Origin: Bacillus sp. SA1-12
GTDB lineage: Bacteria; Bacillota; Bacilli; Bacillales; Bacillaceae
Assembly (NCBI RefSeq): GCF_000981385.1
Contig: NZ_LATZ01000134.1
Location: forward strand, 62,001-126,000
Direction: 5' to 3'
Length of the DNA stretch: 64,000 bases
Of this stretch, positions 50,533 to 60,165 are shown one piece after another. A program made the translations under genes and the position numbers. Positions within the stretch are counted from its first letter, which is position 1, and every line of letters begins with the position of its first letter. Below the pieces are notes generated by a model. It saw nothing but the letters and a program-made list of their open reading frames with translations, was not told the DNA's origin and did not search any database.

Positions 50533-50943
50533 CTATTTATTTTCTCTGGAATGAATTACATTTCTCCATTGTAAGTCACCGCGTTCAAGCCCACGAATTA
50601 AAATCTCTGCTGTACCCATATTTGTCGCAAGCGGAATCGAATAAACGTCACAAAGGCGAATTAGGGCTGAAATATCAGGCTCATGCGGCTGTGCGGTTAG
50701 CGGATCTCTAAAGAAGATAACCATATCCATATCGTTTTTAGCAATCAGTGCCCCAATTTCCTGGTCGCCCCCAAGCGGCCCAGATTGAAAACGGTGAATA
50801 GATAAGCCGCTTGCTTCTTGGATCCTTAGTCCAGTAGTGCCAGTGGCAAATAATTGATGATCTTTGAAAATAGGTTTATAAGCCATTACAAACTGAACAA
50901 GATCAGTTTTTTTCTTATCATGAGCTATCAATGCAATCTTCAT
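50533..50943 (-). CDS. mgsA: Methylglyoxal synthase
   Basis: A 136-residue enzyme converting dihydroxyacetone phosphate to methylglyoxal. Active-site motifs FATGTTGLRI, SGPLGGDQEIGALI (catalytic Asp) and FFRDPLTAQPHEPD are intact. It lies 14 bases downstream of dapB, as in B. subtilis. Confidence 0.96.
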   Translation of the reverse strand: MKIALIAHDKKKTDLVQFVMAYKPIFKDHQLFATGTTGLRIQEASGLSIHRFQSGPLGGDQEIGALIAKNDMDMVIFFRDPLTAQPHEPDISALIRLCDVYSIPLATNMGTAEILIRGLERGDLQWRNVIHSRENK

Positions 50944-50957
50944 ATTACTTTTCCCCT

Positions 50958-51758
50958 TTATTCGATAATGTTTTCCAACCCATAAACAAGTAAATCTACT
51001 TTCATTACATTTTCAACCGCTAGTTTTACTCCTGACATAAATGAAGCGCGATTATAAGAGTCATGACGGATCTTTAATGTTTGTCCATCGCCTCCAAAAA
51101 GAACCTCCTGGTGTGCAATTAGCCCTGGAAGACGTACACTATGGAGTCGAATGCCTTGATAATTTGCTCCGCGTGCTCCTAAAAGAATTTCTTTTTCATT
51201 TGGATGTCCCTGTTGTTTTTCTTCACGAACGGCTGAAATCATTTCGGCTGTTTTTAAGCCAGTACCCGAAGGTGCATCAAGCTTTTGATCATGGTGTTGT
51301 TCAATGATCTCCACATCCTGAAAATACTTAGCAGCCATTTGAGAAAATTTCATCATTAAAATCGCACCAATTGCAAAGTTTGGGGCAATAATTGCTCCGA
51401 TTCCCTTCTCAGTTGTTAATTCTTGAAGCTCTTTTAAATCTTCATCAGAAAAACCGGTTGTTCCGACTACAGGTCTTACACCATTTAGAAGTGCTTTTTT
51501 AGTATGGATTTTACCGATTTCCGGCGTCGTTAAATCGATAAGCACATCTGGGGATGTTTCAAAAAAGCATTTATCGATATCTGTATAGATTGGTACATCA
51601 ACATCAAAGCCATCAATATCCTTCAAGCTTTTTCCCCCATGCTTATGATCAACTGCTGCTACTAATTGAAAATGGCTTGTTTCTTCTACAAGCTTAACAG
51701 CTTCACTGCCCATTCTTCCACGGGCTCCTGCAATTACAATTTTAATGTTTTCCATCAT
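50958..51758 (-). CDS. dapB: 4-hydroxy-tetrahydrodipicolinate reductase
   Basis: A 266-residue NAD(P)H-dependent reductase of the diaminopimelate/lysine pathway, also feeding dipicolinate for spores. The Rossmann start is VIAGARGRMGSEAVKLVEET, and the catalytic His/Lys are in EQHHDQKLDAPSGTGLKTAE. ATG 51758 and 51755 are both possible; GGAG lies 7 bases before the first. Confidence 0.96.
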   Translation of the reverse strand: MMENIKIVIAGARGRMGSEAVKLVEETSHFQLVAAVDHKHGGKSLKDIDGFDVDVPIYTDIDKCFFETSPDVLIDLTTPEIGKIHTKKALLNGVRPVVGTTGFSDEDLKELQELTTEKGIGAIIAPNFAIGAILMMKFSQMAAKYFQDVEIIEQHHDQKLDAPSGTGLKTAEMISAVREEKQQGHPNEKEILLGARGANYQGIRLHSVRLPGLIAHQEVLFGGDGQTLKIRHDSYNRASFMSGVKLAVENVMKVDLLVYGLENIIE

Positions 51759-51814
51759 TCAAAACTCCTTTTATTGATTACCATGTTAAACTTGTCTTTA
51801 GATATTTCACTAAC

Positions 51815-51900
51815 CCATTATTAGCGTTGGCCGGTATTTCCTCCATCCTATGCGCCCGCTTTGATCACAATGTCCCGTTGTTATGCAGGAATCTTTAACT
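51815..51900 (-). other. GC-rich segment upstream of dapB, unexplained
   Basis: Higher GC than the flanks and no reading frame. On the minus strand it includes TTCCTGCATAACAACGGGAC and GGAGGAAATACCGGCCAACG. It may be a decayed leader or repeat. No T-box or lysine-box signature was recognised in it. Confidence 0.25.
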
Positions 51901-51992
51901 TTACCCTCTAACCAACATAGCAATAATTAAAAATAAGTATTAGCATGGCTGAATGTTAAAAATAAGATATTTTTTAGAGTAAAAATATACTT

Positions 51993-52319
51993 TTAATCTT
52001 TTTTTGTCCAGCGATCCTTGTCCCTTGTTTTAAATTTATTCATGACAAGATCATGCGCCTTATCTAAGTCTATATTTAATGAGTTCGCAAGACATATAAG
52101 GACAAACAATACATCTCCAAGCTCTTCTTCTATCTCCTTTTCTTTTTCTGTCGCTTTTTTTGGTTTCTCACCATAGTAATGATTAATTTCTCTTGCTAAT
52201 TCCCCGACTTCTTCCGTGATCCGGGCCATCATGGCTAATGGTGAGAAATAACCTTCCTTAAAACCGCTTATGTATTGGTCAACCTCCTTCTGAAGGTCTT
52301 TCATTGTCTTTTGCTCCAA
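51993..52319 (-). CDS. ypjD: MazG-like nucleotide pyrophosphohydrolase YpjD
   Basis: A 108-residue all-helical NTP pyrophosphohydrolase. The metal-binding motif ITEEVGELAREINHYYG (E-x-x-E) and EIEEELGDVLFVLICLANSL (E-x-x-D) are complete. Start is TTG at 52319 with GAGGTG 6 bases upstream; the frame opens to 52349. House-cleaning of odd nucleotides is inferred. It is followed by dapB as in B. subtilis. Confidence 0.92.
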   Translation of the reverse strand: MEQKTMKDLQKEVDQYISGFKEGYFSPLAMMARITEEVGELAREINHYYGEKPKKATEKEKEIEEELGDVLFVLICLANSLNIDLDKAHDLVMNKFKTRDKDRWTKKD

Positions 52320-52466
52320 CTGTATCACCTCATCTGCTTTTCTCTTCAATGTTAGCTAATACTAATAAGATTTACAATTATTTCGTCATCATTTTTTCAA
52401 AATTTGCACCTTGACTTACGATCATCTATAATAGCTTTGCCATGGTCGTATTTTGGGAGGTATTAT

Positions 52467-53339
52467 ATGTTAGGAGAATTGCGTTTAAAAAACATTTTAT
52501 TTATTATAATTGGATCCGCCATTTTTGCTTTCGGTCTTGTGCATTTTAATATGCAGAATAATTTAGCCGAGGGAGGCTTTACCGGCATAACCCTTATGCT
52601 TTTTTTCCTCTTTAACTTCGATCCATCCATATCAAACTTACTATTAAATATACCATTGTTTTTTATCGGGTGGCGTGTTTTAGGAAGAACTTCTTTTTTC
52701 TACACGATGATTGGAACTTTGGGATTGTCTATCTTTTTATGGATTTTTCAACGGTATCAAATTGATATGCCGTTAAATGATGATTTAACGCTTGCAGCAC
52801 TTTTTGCAGGGGTATTTTTGGGAATTGGCTTGGGTACAATCTTCCGTTACGGGGGAACAACTGGTGGCGTAGATATCATTGCTAGGCTGGCACATCGCTA
52901 TTTCGGTTGGAGCATGGGAAAAACAATGTTTTTATTTGACTTAATTGTAATTACGTTATCTTTAATTACCTATTTATCCTATAAAGAAGCGATGTATACA
53001 CTTGTTGCTGTATTTGTTGGGGCGCGTGTTATAGACTTCATGCAGGAAGGTGCCTATGCAGCCAAAGGTGCGACAATTATCTCCAGCAAATCTGAAGAAA
53101 TCTCCAAAAGAATTATGGAAGAGATGGAACGGGGAGTTACCATTTTAAAAGGACAAGGCTCATTTTCCAAACAAGATCGTGATGTCTTGTATTGTGTTGT
53201 TGGAAAAAATGAAATTGTCAGGCTAAAATCAGTAATTACAGCTGTCGATCCTCACGCTTTTGTTGCTGTAAGTGATGTCCACGATGTTCTAGGTGAAGGC
53301 TTTACATTAGACGAAAATAAAAAGCCTTTGCAGCGTTAA
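52467..53339 (+). CDS. ypjC: YitT-family membrane protein YpjC
   Basis: A 290-residue membrane protein. Five to six N-terminal helices (NILFIIIGSAIFAFGLVHFN; GTIFRYGGTTGGVDIIARLA) are followed by a cytoplasmic DUF2179 domain (GVTILKGQGSFSKQDRDVLY). ATG 52467 has GGGAGG 6 bases upstream and gives the B. subtilis length. It is divergent from ypjD, the only core gene of this stretch on the plus strand. Function unknown. Confidence 0.92.
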   Translation: MLGELRLKNILFIIIGSAIFAFGLVHFNMQNNLAEGGFTGITLMLFFLFNFDPSISNLLLNIPLFFIGWRVLGRTSFFYTMIGTLGLSIFLWIFQRYQIDMPLNDDLTLAALFAGVFLGIGLGTIFRYGGTTGGVDIIARLAHRYFGWSMGKTMFLFDLIVITLSLITYLSYKEAMYTLVAVFVGARVIDFMQEGAYAAKGATIISSKSEEISKRIMEEMERGVTILKGQGSFSKQDRDVLYCVVGKNEIVRLKSVITAVDPHAFVAVSDVHDVLGEGFTLDENKKPLQR

Positions 53340-53394
53340 TTTTAAGCTATGTTAATACATATTTAAGTTTTGTTTTGTTTCCGCTTAAGAATCG

Positions 53395-53650
53395 AAGATA
53401 TAGTGGGACATGCATATCTAGGATTTTTTCTACTACCAGATGTACACGGTCATGCTTTGCTACAGAACGTTGTCAACTTACCCCACTGGTGAATGTGTTA
53501 AATCTTTTCAGACTTAAACTGCTAGGGTCTTATGTCTCTCTTAACTCGGACAACAATTTCTCGTCCGATCTTTACAGGCAGTCGATTACCCTCCACTCTT
53601 CTTAGATGATCTTGAAGTGGGGATTTTACTGCCTGTTAAAATTGGGATAG
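53395..53650 (+). repeat. Degenerate intergenic repeat after ypjC
   Basis: The part at 53563-53646 carries CGATCTTTACAGGCAGT and, about 55 bases on, TTTTACTGCCTGTTAAAATTGGG: the second hairpin of the repeat family. The part before (from 53395, with CCCCACTGGTG) looks like a first half with an insertion. It fills the gap 53340-53701; no gene was seen. Confidence 0.6.
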
Positions 53651-53701
53651 ATAATATCTTCTCATTCGTTTGTAGCTAATTGTCGCTCTTCATGGCGATT
53701 T

Positions 53702-54496
53702 TTATTGCTGGTTATTTTTCTCTCTTTTGGAGGCTTTTTCTTTTTCTCCGCGGTATTTTCTCCAACCTGCATATGATAATGATAATAAGATGACACTTCC
53801 AGTTGAGATCATTACCCATAATAAGGAGGGATCAGCTTCATCCTCTTTTACTCTCTCAAAAAGAGATTTTAATTCTTCTTCCATAACTGTCAATTGCTTA
53901 ACACGGCTAGATTCAGGAATATCTTGAAAGAGGCGATCCTCCACAACTGAAATATGGGCATCTATTTCTTTTACCCGCTGACTATCGAAATCAATCTGTA
54001 TACTAGGATAAATGACTTCATATAAAGCCAAAAATTCATTCCAATCATGTTGAAAGGACTGAGTATCTCCTTCCTCCACATCCGTTTTCATTTGTGAAAA
54101 AGTCTCCATAATCGAAGACTCCATCGACCCCCATAATGGCTGATGTTCAGACACCATTGCATCAACTACAAGGCGGAACTTTGTTAATGAACGAATCTTC
54201 TCTTCTTTGCTTACTTTTTCATCTTCTACTATGCTTAAAGCATTTTTATGTGTACTTGTAATTGTTCGAAGATGATCAAGAGATATATACTTTCGATCAA
54301 TCGGTATCTCATCAAATTTCACAGCAAAATATTCAAGTAATTGGGCAGACTCACTAAATCTTTCTTGCTTTGCTAGCTGTAATGCAGTGTCAGAAATATT
54401 ATTTAGAGCTTCCCAGTCATATTGTTCTTCAGAAAAAGCTGGTTTTATGTGAAACAGCAACATTCCAATAATGAGTGCAACTATCCATTTCTTCAT
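53702..54496 (-). CDS. ypjB: YpjB, sporulation-associated membrane protein
   Basis: A 264-residue protein with an N-terminal signal peptide (MKKWIVALIIGMLLFHIKPA, cleavage near AFSEEQ) and a C-terminal membrane helix (LLWVMISTGSVILLSLSYAG) followed by a basic tail. The middle is helical. In B. subtilis ypjB is reported to be expressed during sporulation. Exact role unknown. Confidence 0.9.
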   Translation of the reverse strand: MKKWIVALIIGMLLFHIKPAFSEEQYDWEALNNISDTALQLAKQERFSESAQLLEYFAVKFDEIPIDRKYISLDHLRTITSTHKNALSIVEDEKVSKEEKIRSLTKFRLVVDAMVSEHQPLWGSMESSIMETFSQMKTDVEEGDTQSFQHDWNEFLALYEVIYPSIQIDFDSQRVKEIDAHISVVEDRLFQDIPESSRVKQLTVMEEELKSLFERVKEDEADPSLLWVMISTGSVILLSLSYAGWRKYRGEKEKASKREKNNQQ

Positions 54497-54660
54497 CCTT
54501 GTCCCCCCTAGAACTTCTACTAAAAAACCTATGAAGGAATGGACAAGGTTAGACCAAAATTATTACTGCAAGTAAAGGTTTTTTCATTCAAAAAATCTTC
54601 CCTCTGGAGTCTCACATCCCCATTCCAATCAACAGCCTGACAGAATGAACAAAAAGACAA

Positions 54661-54697
54661 AAAAATAAAAAAAGCCTAGCAATTATTAGCTAGACTG
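54661..54697 (-). terminator. Terminator of ypjA
   Basis: On the minus strand AGTCTAGC pairs with GCTAGGCT, followed by TTTTTTATTTTT. Confidence 0.85.
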
Positions 54698-55288
54698 AGG
54701 CAAATTTAATTTGTAAGAACCTTTTTTAAGCACTAGGGCATAAGCAATTAGTAACGAAATGATACTTAACCAAAATGTAAAGTAACCTATTTGTGTAATA
54801 TACTCCATTAAGTCACTGTACTTAGGCATCATTCCAAATACATAATCAATGACATCATTATGTAATGTCCAAACAGCAGCGACAATTAAATGCCAAGCTT
54901 TAAAACGATAATACGGTGAATAAAGCAACCCTTGCACAGCCATTCCAAGGTGTGATGCTATGAGCATATACCCTTCCCAAGGTAAACTGCCATTACTAAT
55001 CAATACGAGAATGTTCATAATAACAGCCCAAATGCCATATTTAAAAAGCGTGACTATGGCCAGTGCCTCAATAAGTGGGAGATTCCTTCTTAGCAAGAAT
55101 CCAAGTAAAACAATGACAAAAAATAGGCTGGCTGTAGGGCTGTCTGGAACAAAAAGATAAAAATGAGCTGGGGTTTCTGCTAATTGATACCTATACCAAT
55201 AATAGCCATATATTGTTCCAAAAAAGTTAATTAAAAACATAATGAATAAAATAGGTCTTTGCCCTAAAATCAACTGAATCATTTTCAT
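54686..55288 (-). CDS. ypjA: YpjA (DUF1405) membrane protein
   Basis: A 200-residue integral membrane protein with about six helices: LFIMFLINFFGTIYGYYWYR first, then an FVPDSPTASLFFVIVLLGFL segment. The DSPTA motif is characteristic of the DUF1405 family. It lies between qcrC and ypjB, as in B. subtilis. Function unknown. Confidence 0.9.
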   Translation of the reverse strand: MKMIQLILGQRPILFIMFLINFFGTIYGYYWYRYQLAETPAHFYLFVPDSPTASLFFVIVLLGFLLRRNLPLIEALAIVTLFKYGIWAVIMNILVLISNGSLPWEGYMLIASHLGMAVQGLLYSPYYRFKAWHLIVAAVWTLHNDVIDYVFGMMPKYSDLMEYITQIGYFTFWLSIISLLIAYALVLKKGSYKLNLPQSS

Positions 55289-55414
55289 TTTTTATATACC
55301 TGTCCTAAAGATTTTAATTACTTTCTAGTCCGGGTTTTCCAATTGTGAGAGACACAGCAAAAAGAAACGTTCCCCTATCTTATTAAACAACGGATAAGCA
55401 GGTCTTTCTATACG

Positions 55415-55445
55415 TATAAAAAAAGCTGACAAATGTCAGCTTTTA
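55415..55445 (-). terminator. Terminator of qcrABC
   Basis: On the minus strand AAGCTGACA pairs with TGTCAGCTT and is followed by TTTTTATACG. It overlaps the stop of qcrC. Confidence 0.9.
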
Positions 55446-56210
55446 TTTTGACTTAACACTAGAGATAAACTCTGATAATACTTTTAACTCTTCATCTGTC
55501 CCTTTAAAGACACCAGCTGGCATGGCACCTTGACCATTTTTAGCAATTTCTGCAATTTTAGCAGGTTCTAATCCATTATCAACTAGAGCTTTACCTGCAG
55601 CTCCTCCTTCTAGATTGTCGCCATGACAAGAAATACATCCTTGCTCTTGGTAAAGTTTGTAACCATCTGATTCTTTATCAATTTCTGCCTCAGCTTTGAT
55701 CTTACCTTGTTCAGCAGCAGCTTCCCAGTCATGTGTAGCAACAGATTCCCAAGTTAAGTAGAACGTACCAGCAATTCCCAGAAGCATCATACCAACAGCA
55801 ATTGGGCGTTTTGCGGGACGGCGGTGCGGTCCGCGATCTAGGAATGGAGCAAGCATTAAAGAACCAAAAGCTAGTCCAGGAATTACAATTGCTCCAATAA
55901 CCGTATATGGACCAGATGCATAAGAATATTTCAACAATTGGTATAAGAATAAGAAGTACCAGTCTGGTAATGGAATATAACCAGCATCAGTAGGGTCAGC
56001 CACACGCTCAAGCGGCGATGGGTGAGCTACTGTTAAACATAAAAATCCAATTAAGAAAACAGCACCTACAAGCCATTCCTTTAATAGAAAGTTTGGCCAG
56101 AATGCTTCTGTTTTCCCTGGATATTCCGAGTAGTCCTTCGGAATATTAGGTTTCTTCTCTGCAGGAATACGAGAATCACCTACAAATTTCATACCTTTTC
56201 CGCGATGCAT
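55443..56210 (-). CDS. qcrC: Cytochrome b/c subunit of the bc complex
   Basis: A 255-residue subunit of menaquinol:cytochrome c reductase. The N-terminal part carries the C-terminal helices of cytochrome b (subunit IV-like; ADPTDAGYIPLPDWYFLFLY), fused to a cytochrome c domain with the haem site CISCHG near residue 193 and a methionine ligand in GAMPAGVF. This fusion is typical of Bacillus. GGAGGGG lies 5 bases before the ATG. Confidence 0.96.
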   Translation of the reverse strand: MHRGKGMKFVGDSRIPAEKKPNIPKDYSEYPGKTEAFWPNFLLKEWLVGAVFLIGFLCLTVAHPSPLERVADPTDAGYIPLPDWYFLFLYQLLKYSYASGPYTVIGAIVIPGLAFGSLMLAPFLDRGPHRRPAKRPIAVGMMLLGIAGTFYLTWESVATHDWEAAAEQGKIKAEAEIDKESDGYKLYQEQGCISCHGDNLEGGAAGKALVDNGLEPAKIAEIAKNGQGAMPAGVFKGTDEELKVLSEFISSVKSK

Positions 56211-56287
56211 GATTTCCCCTCCTTACTAAGGTGGTATCCGATATCAAATGTTTGGATCGTTAGTAAAATTTTTTATGAAACTATTTT

Positions 56288-56962
56288 TTATAGCGGACCA
56301 GAAATACCTTGTTTGCGAATCATAATAAAGTGAGCAGCCATTAATCCGAAAAGTGCAGCAGGCAAGAAGAATACATGGATAGCAAAGAAACGTGTAAGCG
56401 TTTGAGCACCTACGATTTCTGGATGGCCCGATAATAATGTTTTAACAGTTGGTCCAATTAAAGGCACGGATTCAGCGATTTGCAGCGTAACCTTTGTCGC
56501 AAACAACGCTTTCATATCCCAAGGCAATAAATAACCTGTTAAACCAAGACCAAGCATAATAAAGAAAATTAGTACGCCTACGATCCAGTTTAGCTCTCTC
56601 GGTTTTTTATAAGCACCTTGGAAAAACACGCGCAAAGTATGTAGGAACATCATAACAATAACAAGACTAGCTCCCCAGTGGTGCATGCCACGTACTATTT
56701 GACCAAAAGCAACCTCATTTTGTAAATAGAATACTGATTCCCAAGCATTCTTAATGTCTGGCACATAATACATTGTTAAAAACATACCAGATAGAACTTG
56801 AATAACAGTTACAAAGAATGTCAATCCGCCAAAGCAATAAACAAAGGCAGAAAAATGGTGTGCTGGGTTTACGTGTTCAGGAACTTCATGGTCAGCAATA
56901 TCGCGCCACATCGGCGTAATATCTAGACGTTCGTCAACCCAATCATAAATTTTGTTAAGCAA
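56288..56962 (-). CDS. qcrB: Cytochrome b6 subunit of the bc complex
   Basis: A 224-residue cytochrome b with four helices. Haem ligand histidines are in RGMHHWGASLVIVMMFLHTL and in TRFFAIHVFFLPAALFGLMA AH-type helix. The start is TTG at 56962 with GGAGG 8 bases upstream; the qcrA stop overlaps this ribosome site. Middle gene of qcrABC. Confidence 0.96.
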   Translation of the reverse strand: MLNKIYDWVDERLDITPMWRDIADHEVPEHVNPAHHFSAFVYCFGGLTFFVTVIQVLSGMFLTMYYVPDIKNAWESVFYLQNEVAFGQIVRGMHHWGASLVIVMMFLHTLRVFFQGAYKKPRELNWIVGVLIFFIMLGLGLTGYLLPWDMKALFATKVTLQIAESVPLIGPTVKTLLSGHPEIVGAQTLTRFFAIHVFFLPAALFGLMAAHFIMIRKQGISGPL

Positions 56963-56965
56963 TCA

Positions 56966-57472
56966 TTACGCCTCCCCTCGTGGTTTCGCTTTACCTAAGA
57001 ATAAATAGCCGTCCTTAACTGCGCTTTCATAAACATCAAGCGGAGCAATTGGTGGTGTTCCTGGAACGTTTGTCCCATCTTTTTCATATCGCCCATAATG
57101 ACACGGGCAGAAAAATTGGTTTTTGTTAGCCGGATCGTTATTCCAGCCGACTGTGCAGCCTAAATGTTTACAGATAGGTGATAAAGCCGTAATTTTTTCA
57201 CCTTCTTTAAATACCCAAGCTGATCTCGTTTCTTCAGATTCATACCAAGCGTCTTTTTGTTTGATTTTAAAGTCGAAGCGTTGAGGTTCATCCGTTATTT
57301 CGTCAACCTTTACAACTTGTACTAAATCTGTCTCATCTGCTGGTCGGAGCACAGGGTCAAGTGCGAAGCGAACCATAGGCATAAGCATACCTGCAGCCAT
57401 GAAACCGCCTACACCAGTAAGCGTATAGTTTAAGAATTGACGTCTAGAAACTCGATGTTTTTTCTCGCTCAT
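56966..57472 (-). CDS. qcrA: Rieske iron-sulphur subunit of the bc complex
   Basis: A 168-residue Rieske protein: N-terminal twin-arginine-like SRRQFLNYTLTGVGGF helix, then the cluster-binding boxes CKHLGC and CPCHYG. It transfers electrons from menaquinol to cytochrome c. The second of two adjacent ATGs (57472) is chosen by ribosome-site spacing. First gene of qcrABC. Confidence 0.96.
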   Translation of the reverse strand: MSEKKHRVSRRQFLNYTLTGVGGFMAAGMLMPMVRFALDPVLRPADETDLVQVVKVDEITDEPQRFDFKIKQKDAWYESEETRSAWVFKEGEKITALSPICKHLGCTVGWNNDPANKNQFFCPCHYGRYEKDGTNVPGTPPIAPLDVYESAVKDGYLFLGKAKPRGEA

Positions 57473-57616
57473 CATTTTCCCCCCTCTATCTTAAGCTCAG
57501 TCCGTTTAGGACATACGGAAATGACATATAAAACTAGGACATACTCATGATATATCAATCTTTCCATGAGGTCAATAAAATCCTGAGTTCTAATCTTGGA
57601 AATGAAAAGGTTTTTA

Positions 57617-58069
57617 TTATTTATTCCAAGATTGTAATAAAATGTTCAAAATTTGTTCGACTTGATTTTGTAAAAGCTTTCTCATCAGTTTTTCATCCAT
57701 ATGTTCAAACGGAACTACCGGCAACCAAATAAGATGCTCTTTCATCTGTTCGATACTGCTGTTTTTTAAAGCCTCATCACTAGTAAGGAAAAAAACATGT
57801 TTAAATTCCTGCTTTATTTTAGTTTTCCATTCTATTACATTTTCAATCACATTCGTTGAATTTTTTAGATATGAAAAAGAAGGAAATAAGAAAACTCTTC
57901 CTTTTAATTGTCTCTCAAGTTCATTGCAAACATACGTAATAAACTCACCTTTTGAAACAGTGCCTTTAAATTCTGATTCCAAGGCAACAGGTATTAGAGG
58001 GATAATTGCAGTATCTACATATTCTTTTGACTGATTGTACAAATCCACATCGCTTAAAACCCACTTCAT
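57617..58069 (-). CDS. ypiF: YpiF (DUF2487) protein
   Basis: A 150-residue soluble protein, MKWVLSDVDLYNQSKEYVDT at the start, with a C-terminal KNSSIEQMKEHLIWLPVVPF segment. It lies between ypiB and qcrA, as in B. subtilis. Function unknown. GGGAG lies 9 bases before the ATG. Confidence 0.9.
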   Translation of the reverse strand: MKWVLSDVDLYNQSKEYVDTAIIPLIPVALESEFKGTVSKGEFITYVCNELERQLKGRVFLFPSFSYLKNSTNVIENVIEWKTKIKQEFKHVFFLTSDEALKNSSIEQMKEHLIWLPVVPFEHMDEKLMRKLLQNQVEQILNILLQSWNK

Positions 58070-58138
58070 TTATTCCACTCCCTATCATTATTTAACAATA
58101 GATCTATTATAAAGCTTGTCCTACTAATTGTTAAAGGT

Positions 58139-58178
58139 AAAATGCAAGAGGCTGATGAATATTCATCAGCCTCTTGCA
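58139..58178 (-). terminator. Perfect 17-base palindrome after ypiB
   Basis: GCAAGAGGCTGATGAAT and its exact complement meet with no loop bases (a 34-base palindrome); on the minus strand ATTTTACC follows. It serves as terminator of the ypiA-ypiB transcript. Confidence 0.8.
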
Positions 58179-58189
58179 AAAAATAAGCG

Positions 58190-58732
58190 TTATTTTTTTA
58201 GTTCTAATAATTGATTAGTTAGTCTTTGGAATTCAACTTTGTCCTGACGGTCGAGAGCTTCATCAATCAATTGTAAAAGCTTTTCCTTTTGAAATGTTTG
58301 CAATGAGTGTTCAAGCACTTTTTCAGCAACTTCCCGATCCTTCTCATTCCCGTGAAGATGTTCTGGCATAAACGGATTTGATTCTAAAACTGCTGCATAT
58401 TGCGGTGATTGATAAGCAGATCTAAAATTAAGCTGAATAAAAAGCTCTTCATCTTTATTTAAACGTATATCATGGAATGATTTTTCCGCATCTGTTGTCA
58501 TCACATTTTCTTTATAAAAACGAAAAGGAACTTCTTCAACACAATGCGTTGACATGATTATTCCTCGCGGACAGTATTGTGCTTGTTCTACAAAGTGAAC
58601 TTTTTCCATAAGGGTATCATGACTCATTAAATAATTTAAAATCCATACACATTCTCTTCTTTTTAGTTGATAATGGTTTAAAAACCACCTGATAAAATCT
58701 TTCTTTTCGTGGACAGATACAGGGGCCACCAT
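58190..58732 (-). CDS. ypiB: YpiB (UPF0302) protein
   Basis: A 180-residue protein of the UPF0302 family. Typical segments: KKDFIRWFLNHYQLKRRECV near the start and FQLNFRSAYQSPQYA-type FIQLNFRSAYQSPQYAAVLE in the middle. ATG 58732 has GGAGGG 6 bases upstream; the frame opens to 58822 without support. It follows ypiA by 79 bases. In B. subtilis ypiB and ypiA neighbour the aromatic operon. Function unknown. Confidence 0.92.
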   Translation of the reverse strand: MVAPVSVHEKKDFIRWFLNHYQLKRRECVWILNYLMSHDTLMEKVHFVEQAQYCPRGIIMSTHCVEEVPFRFYKENVMTTDAEKSFHDIRLNKDEELFIQLNFRSAYQSPQYAAVLESNPFMPEHLHGNEKDREVAEKVLEHSLQTFQKEKLLQLIDEALDRQDKVEFQRLTNQLLELKK

Positions 58733-58811
58733 AGAATTCCCTCCTCTGCAGTACAGTTTATTCTTACTTTGATAATTCCACAAAATAAAAATAAAATCCT
58801 TCTTATCTCTC

Positions 58812-60080
58812 TTAAAACTCATCTTCTAATTGTAGCAAAATCTCACCAATTTCGACATTAGAAGGATCCTGCCTTAAAATTCGTCCAAAAACTTCCTTTG
58901 CTTCCTTTCTGCGGCCTTCCTCGATCAAAAAATACCCATATTCGTATAGAAAATCTCGTTGATCCTTGAAAGAATTATATGCAAGTTGATAATGGTTTAA
59001 TGCCTGTGTATATTCTTCTTTTTGATGATATGCCCGAGCTAAATTCCATTCAAATTGCGGATCTTCTTCTCCATATTTTTTACATTCAGAAATGACATCA
59101 ATTACATCATCATATTCCTCTTCCTGAAGAAAGACATTAGTCAATGTTAGTGCAGCCTCTATATGACCCGGATCAATTGCAAGTGTTTCCCTAAGCAATT
59201 GTGTAGCATCACTCATATTCCCCGATTTAATGGCGACTTTCCCTCCATACATATATAATTCCTTGTTAAATTCATCTACCTTAATGCCCTCTTGAACGGT
59301 ACTAAGACTCTCCTGCAATAGCCCTTCATGTTCATAAGCCTTTGCTAAATATAAATAGAGGGACGAATAATGGGGATCTGCTTCTTTTAGCTTCAGAAAT
59401 TGTTGAATCGCTGTTTTATAAAATCCGCCTTGGTATGCGGTAAATGCATAACCAAACAGTGTAGTAAGATCCTCATGTTTATCTGCTGCTTGTTTATAAT
59501 AGTCTAATGCTTCTTCAAATTCCCCAATTGCACTTAAACACTCTGCTAATCGTTGATCAATAAAAATGCCTGAAATGGATTCTTGCTCTTTTATGATTCC
59601 TTCATAATATGGGATGGCATGTTTATATTGGCCTTGATGAAAATAGAACTCGCCTAATGCAAAATCAATGACCGGTTCATCAGGTAATAGCTGTTTTGCT
59701 TCCTGCAATTTTTGCTCGCTTACTTCTGCTAAGCCTTGCATCTGGTATAAATCTGCCAATAGTAATAATGCCTGAGGATATGCTTCATCTTCAAACGGTA
59801 TTTGATTTAATAAGTCAATCGTTTGCTCTTCCTTTTCCATATCTAAATAGAGCTCTGCTAAAAACAAGGTAATTTGAGTTTCTTCAGGATAAAGAAAGTG
59901 AAGTTCTTCAATAATTTCATGCGCTTTATCAATTATTCCCCATTGGAAATATTGATCGGCAAGCTGGAGCTTTTCTTCATCATGCAATGTAGGCAAAATA
60001 TTTGCCAATAAATTTAATCCTTCTTCAGTTTCACCTTTATTTACAAGATTTATTGCTTCGTTTAGTACTTGATTAAACAT
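58812..60080 (-). CDS. ypiA: TPR-repeat protein YpiA
   Basis: A 422-residue cytoplasmic protein made of about ten to twelve tetratricopeptide repeats, e.g. PVIDFALGEFYFHQGQYKHA and DPQFEWNLARAYHQKEEYTQ with the usual W/LxxxGxxA/Y spacing. It is probably a protein-interaction scaffold. AAAGGAAG lies just before the ATG. Position upstream of ypiB and downstream of the aromatic genes is conserved. Confidence 0.93.
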   Translation of the reverse strand: MFNQVLNEAINLVNKGETEEGLNLLANILPTLHDEEKLQLADQYFQWGIIDKAHEIIEELHFLYPEETQITLFLAELYLDMEKEEQTIDLLNQIPFEDEAYPQALLLLADLYQMQGLAEVSEQKLQEAKQLLPDEPVIDFALGEFYFHQGQYKHAIPYYEGIIKEQESISGIFIDQRLAECLSAIGEFEEALDYYKQAADKHEDLTTLFGYAFTAYQGGFYKTAIQQFLKLKEADPHYSSLYLYLAKAYEHEGLLQESLSTVQEGIKVDEFNKELYMYGGKVAIKSGNMSDATQLLRETLAIDPGHIEAALTLTNVFLQEEEYDDVIDVISECKKYGEEDPQFEWNLARAYHQKEEYTQALNHYQLAYNSFKDQRDFLYEYGYFLIEEGRRKEAKEVFGRILRQDPSNVEIGEILLQLEDEF

Positions 60081-60165
60081 AGTTCTTCCTTTCTTTTAAA
60101 CAATGGTAAATGCATGGACGCTTTCTTTTTAATCTTTATTTTATAATTTATATCTTTATCATACA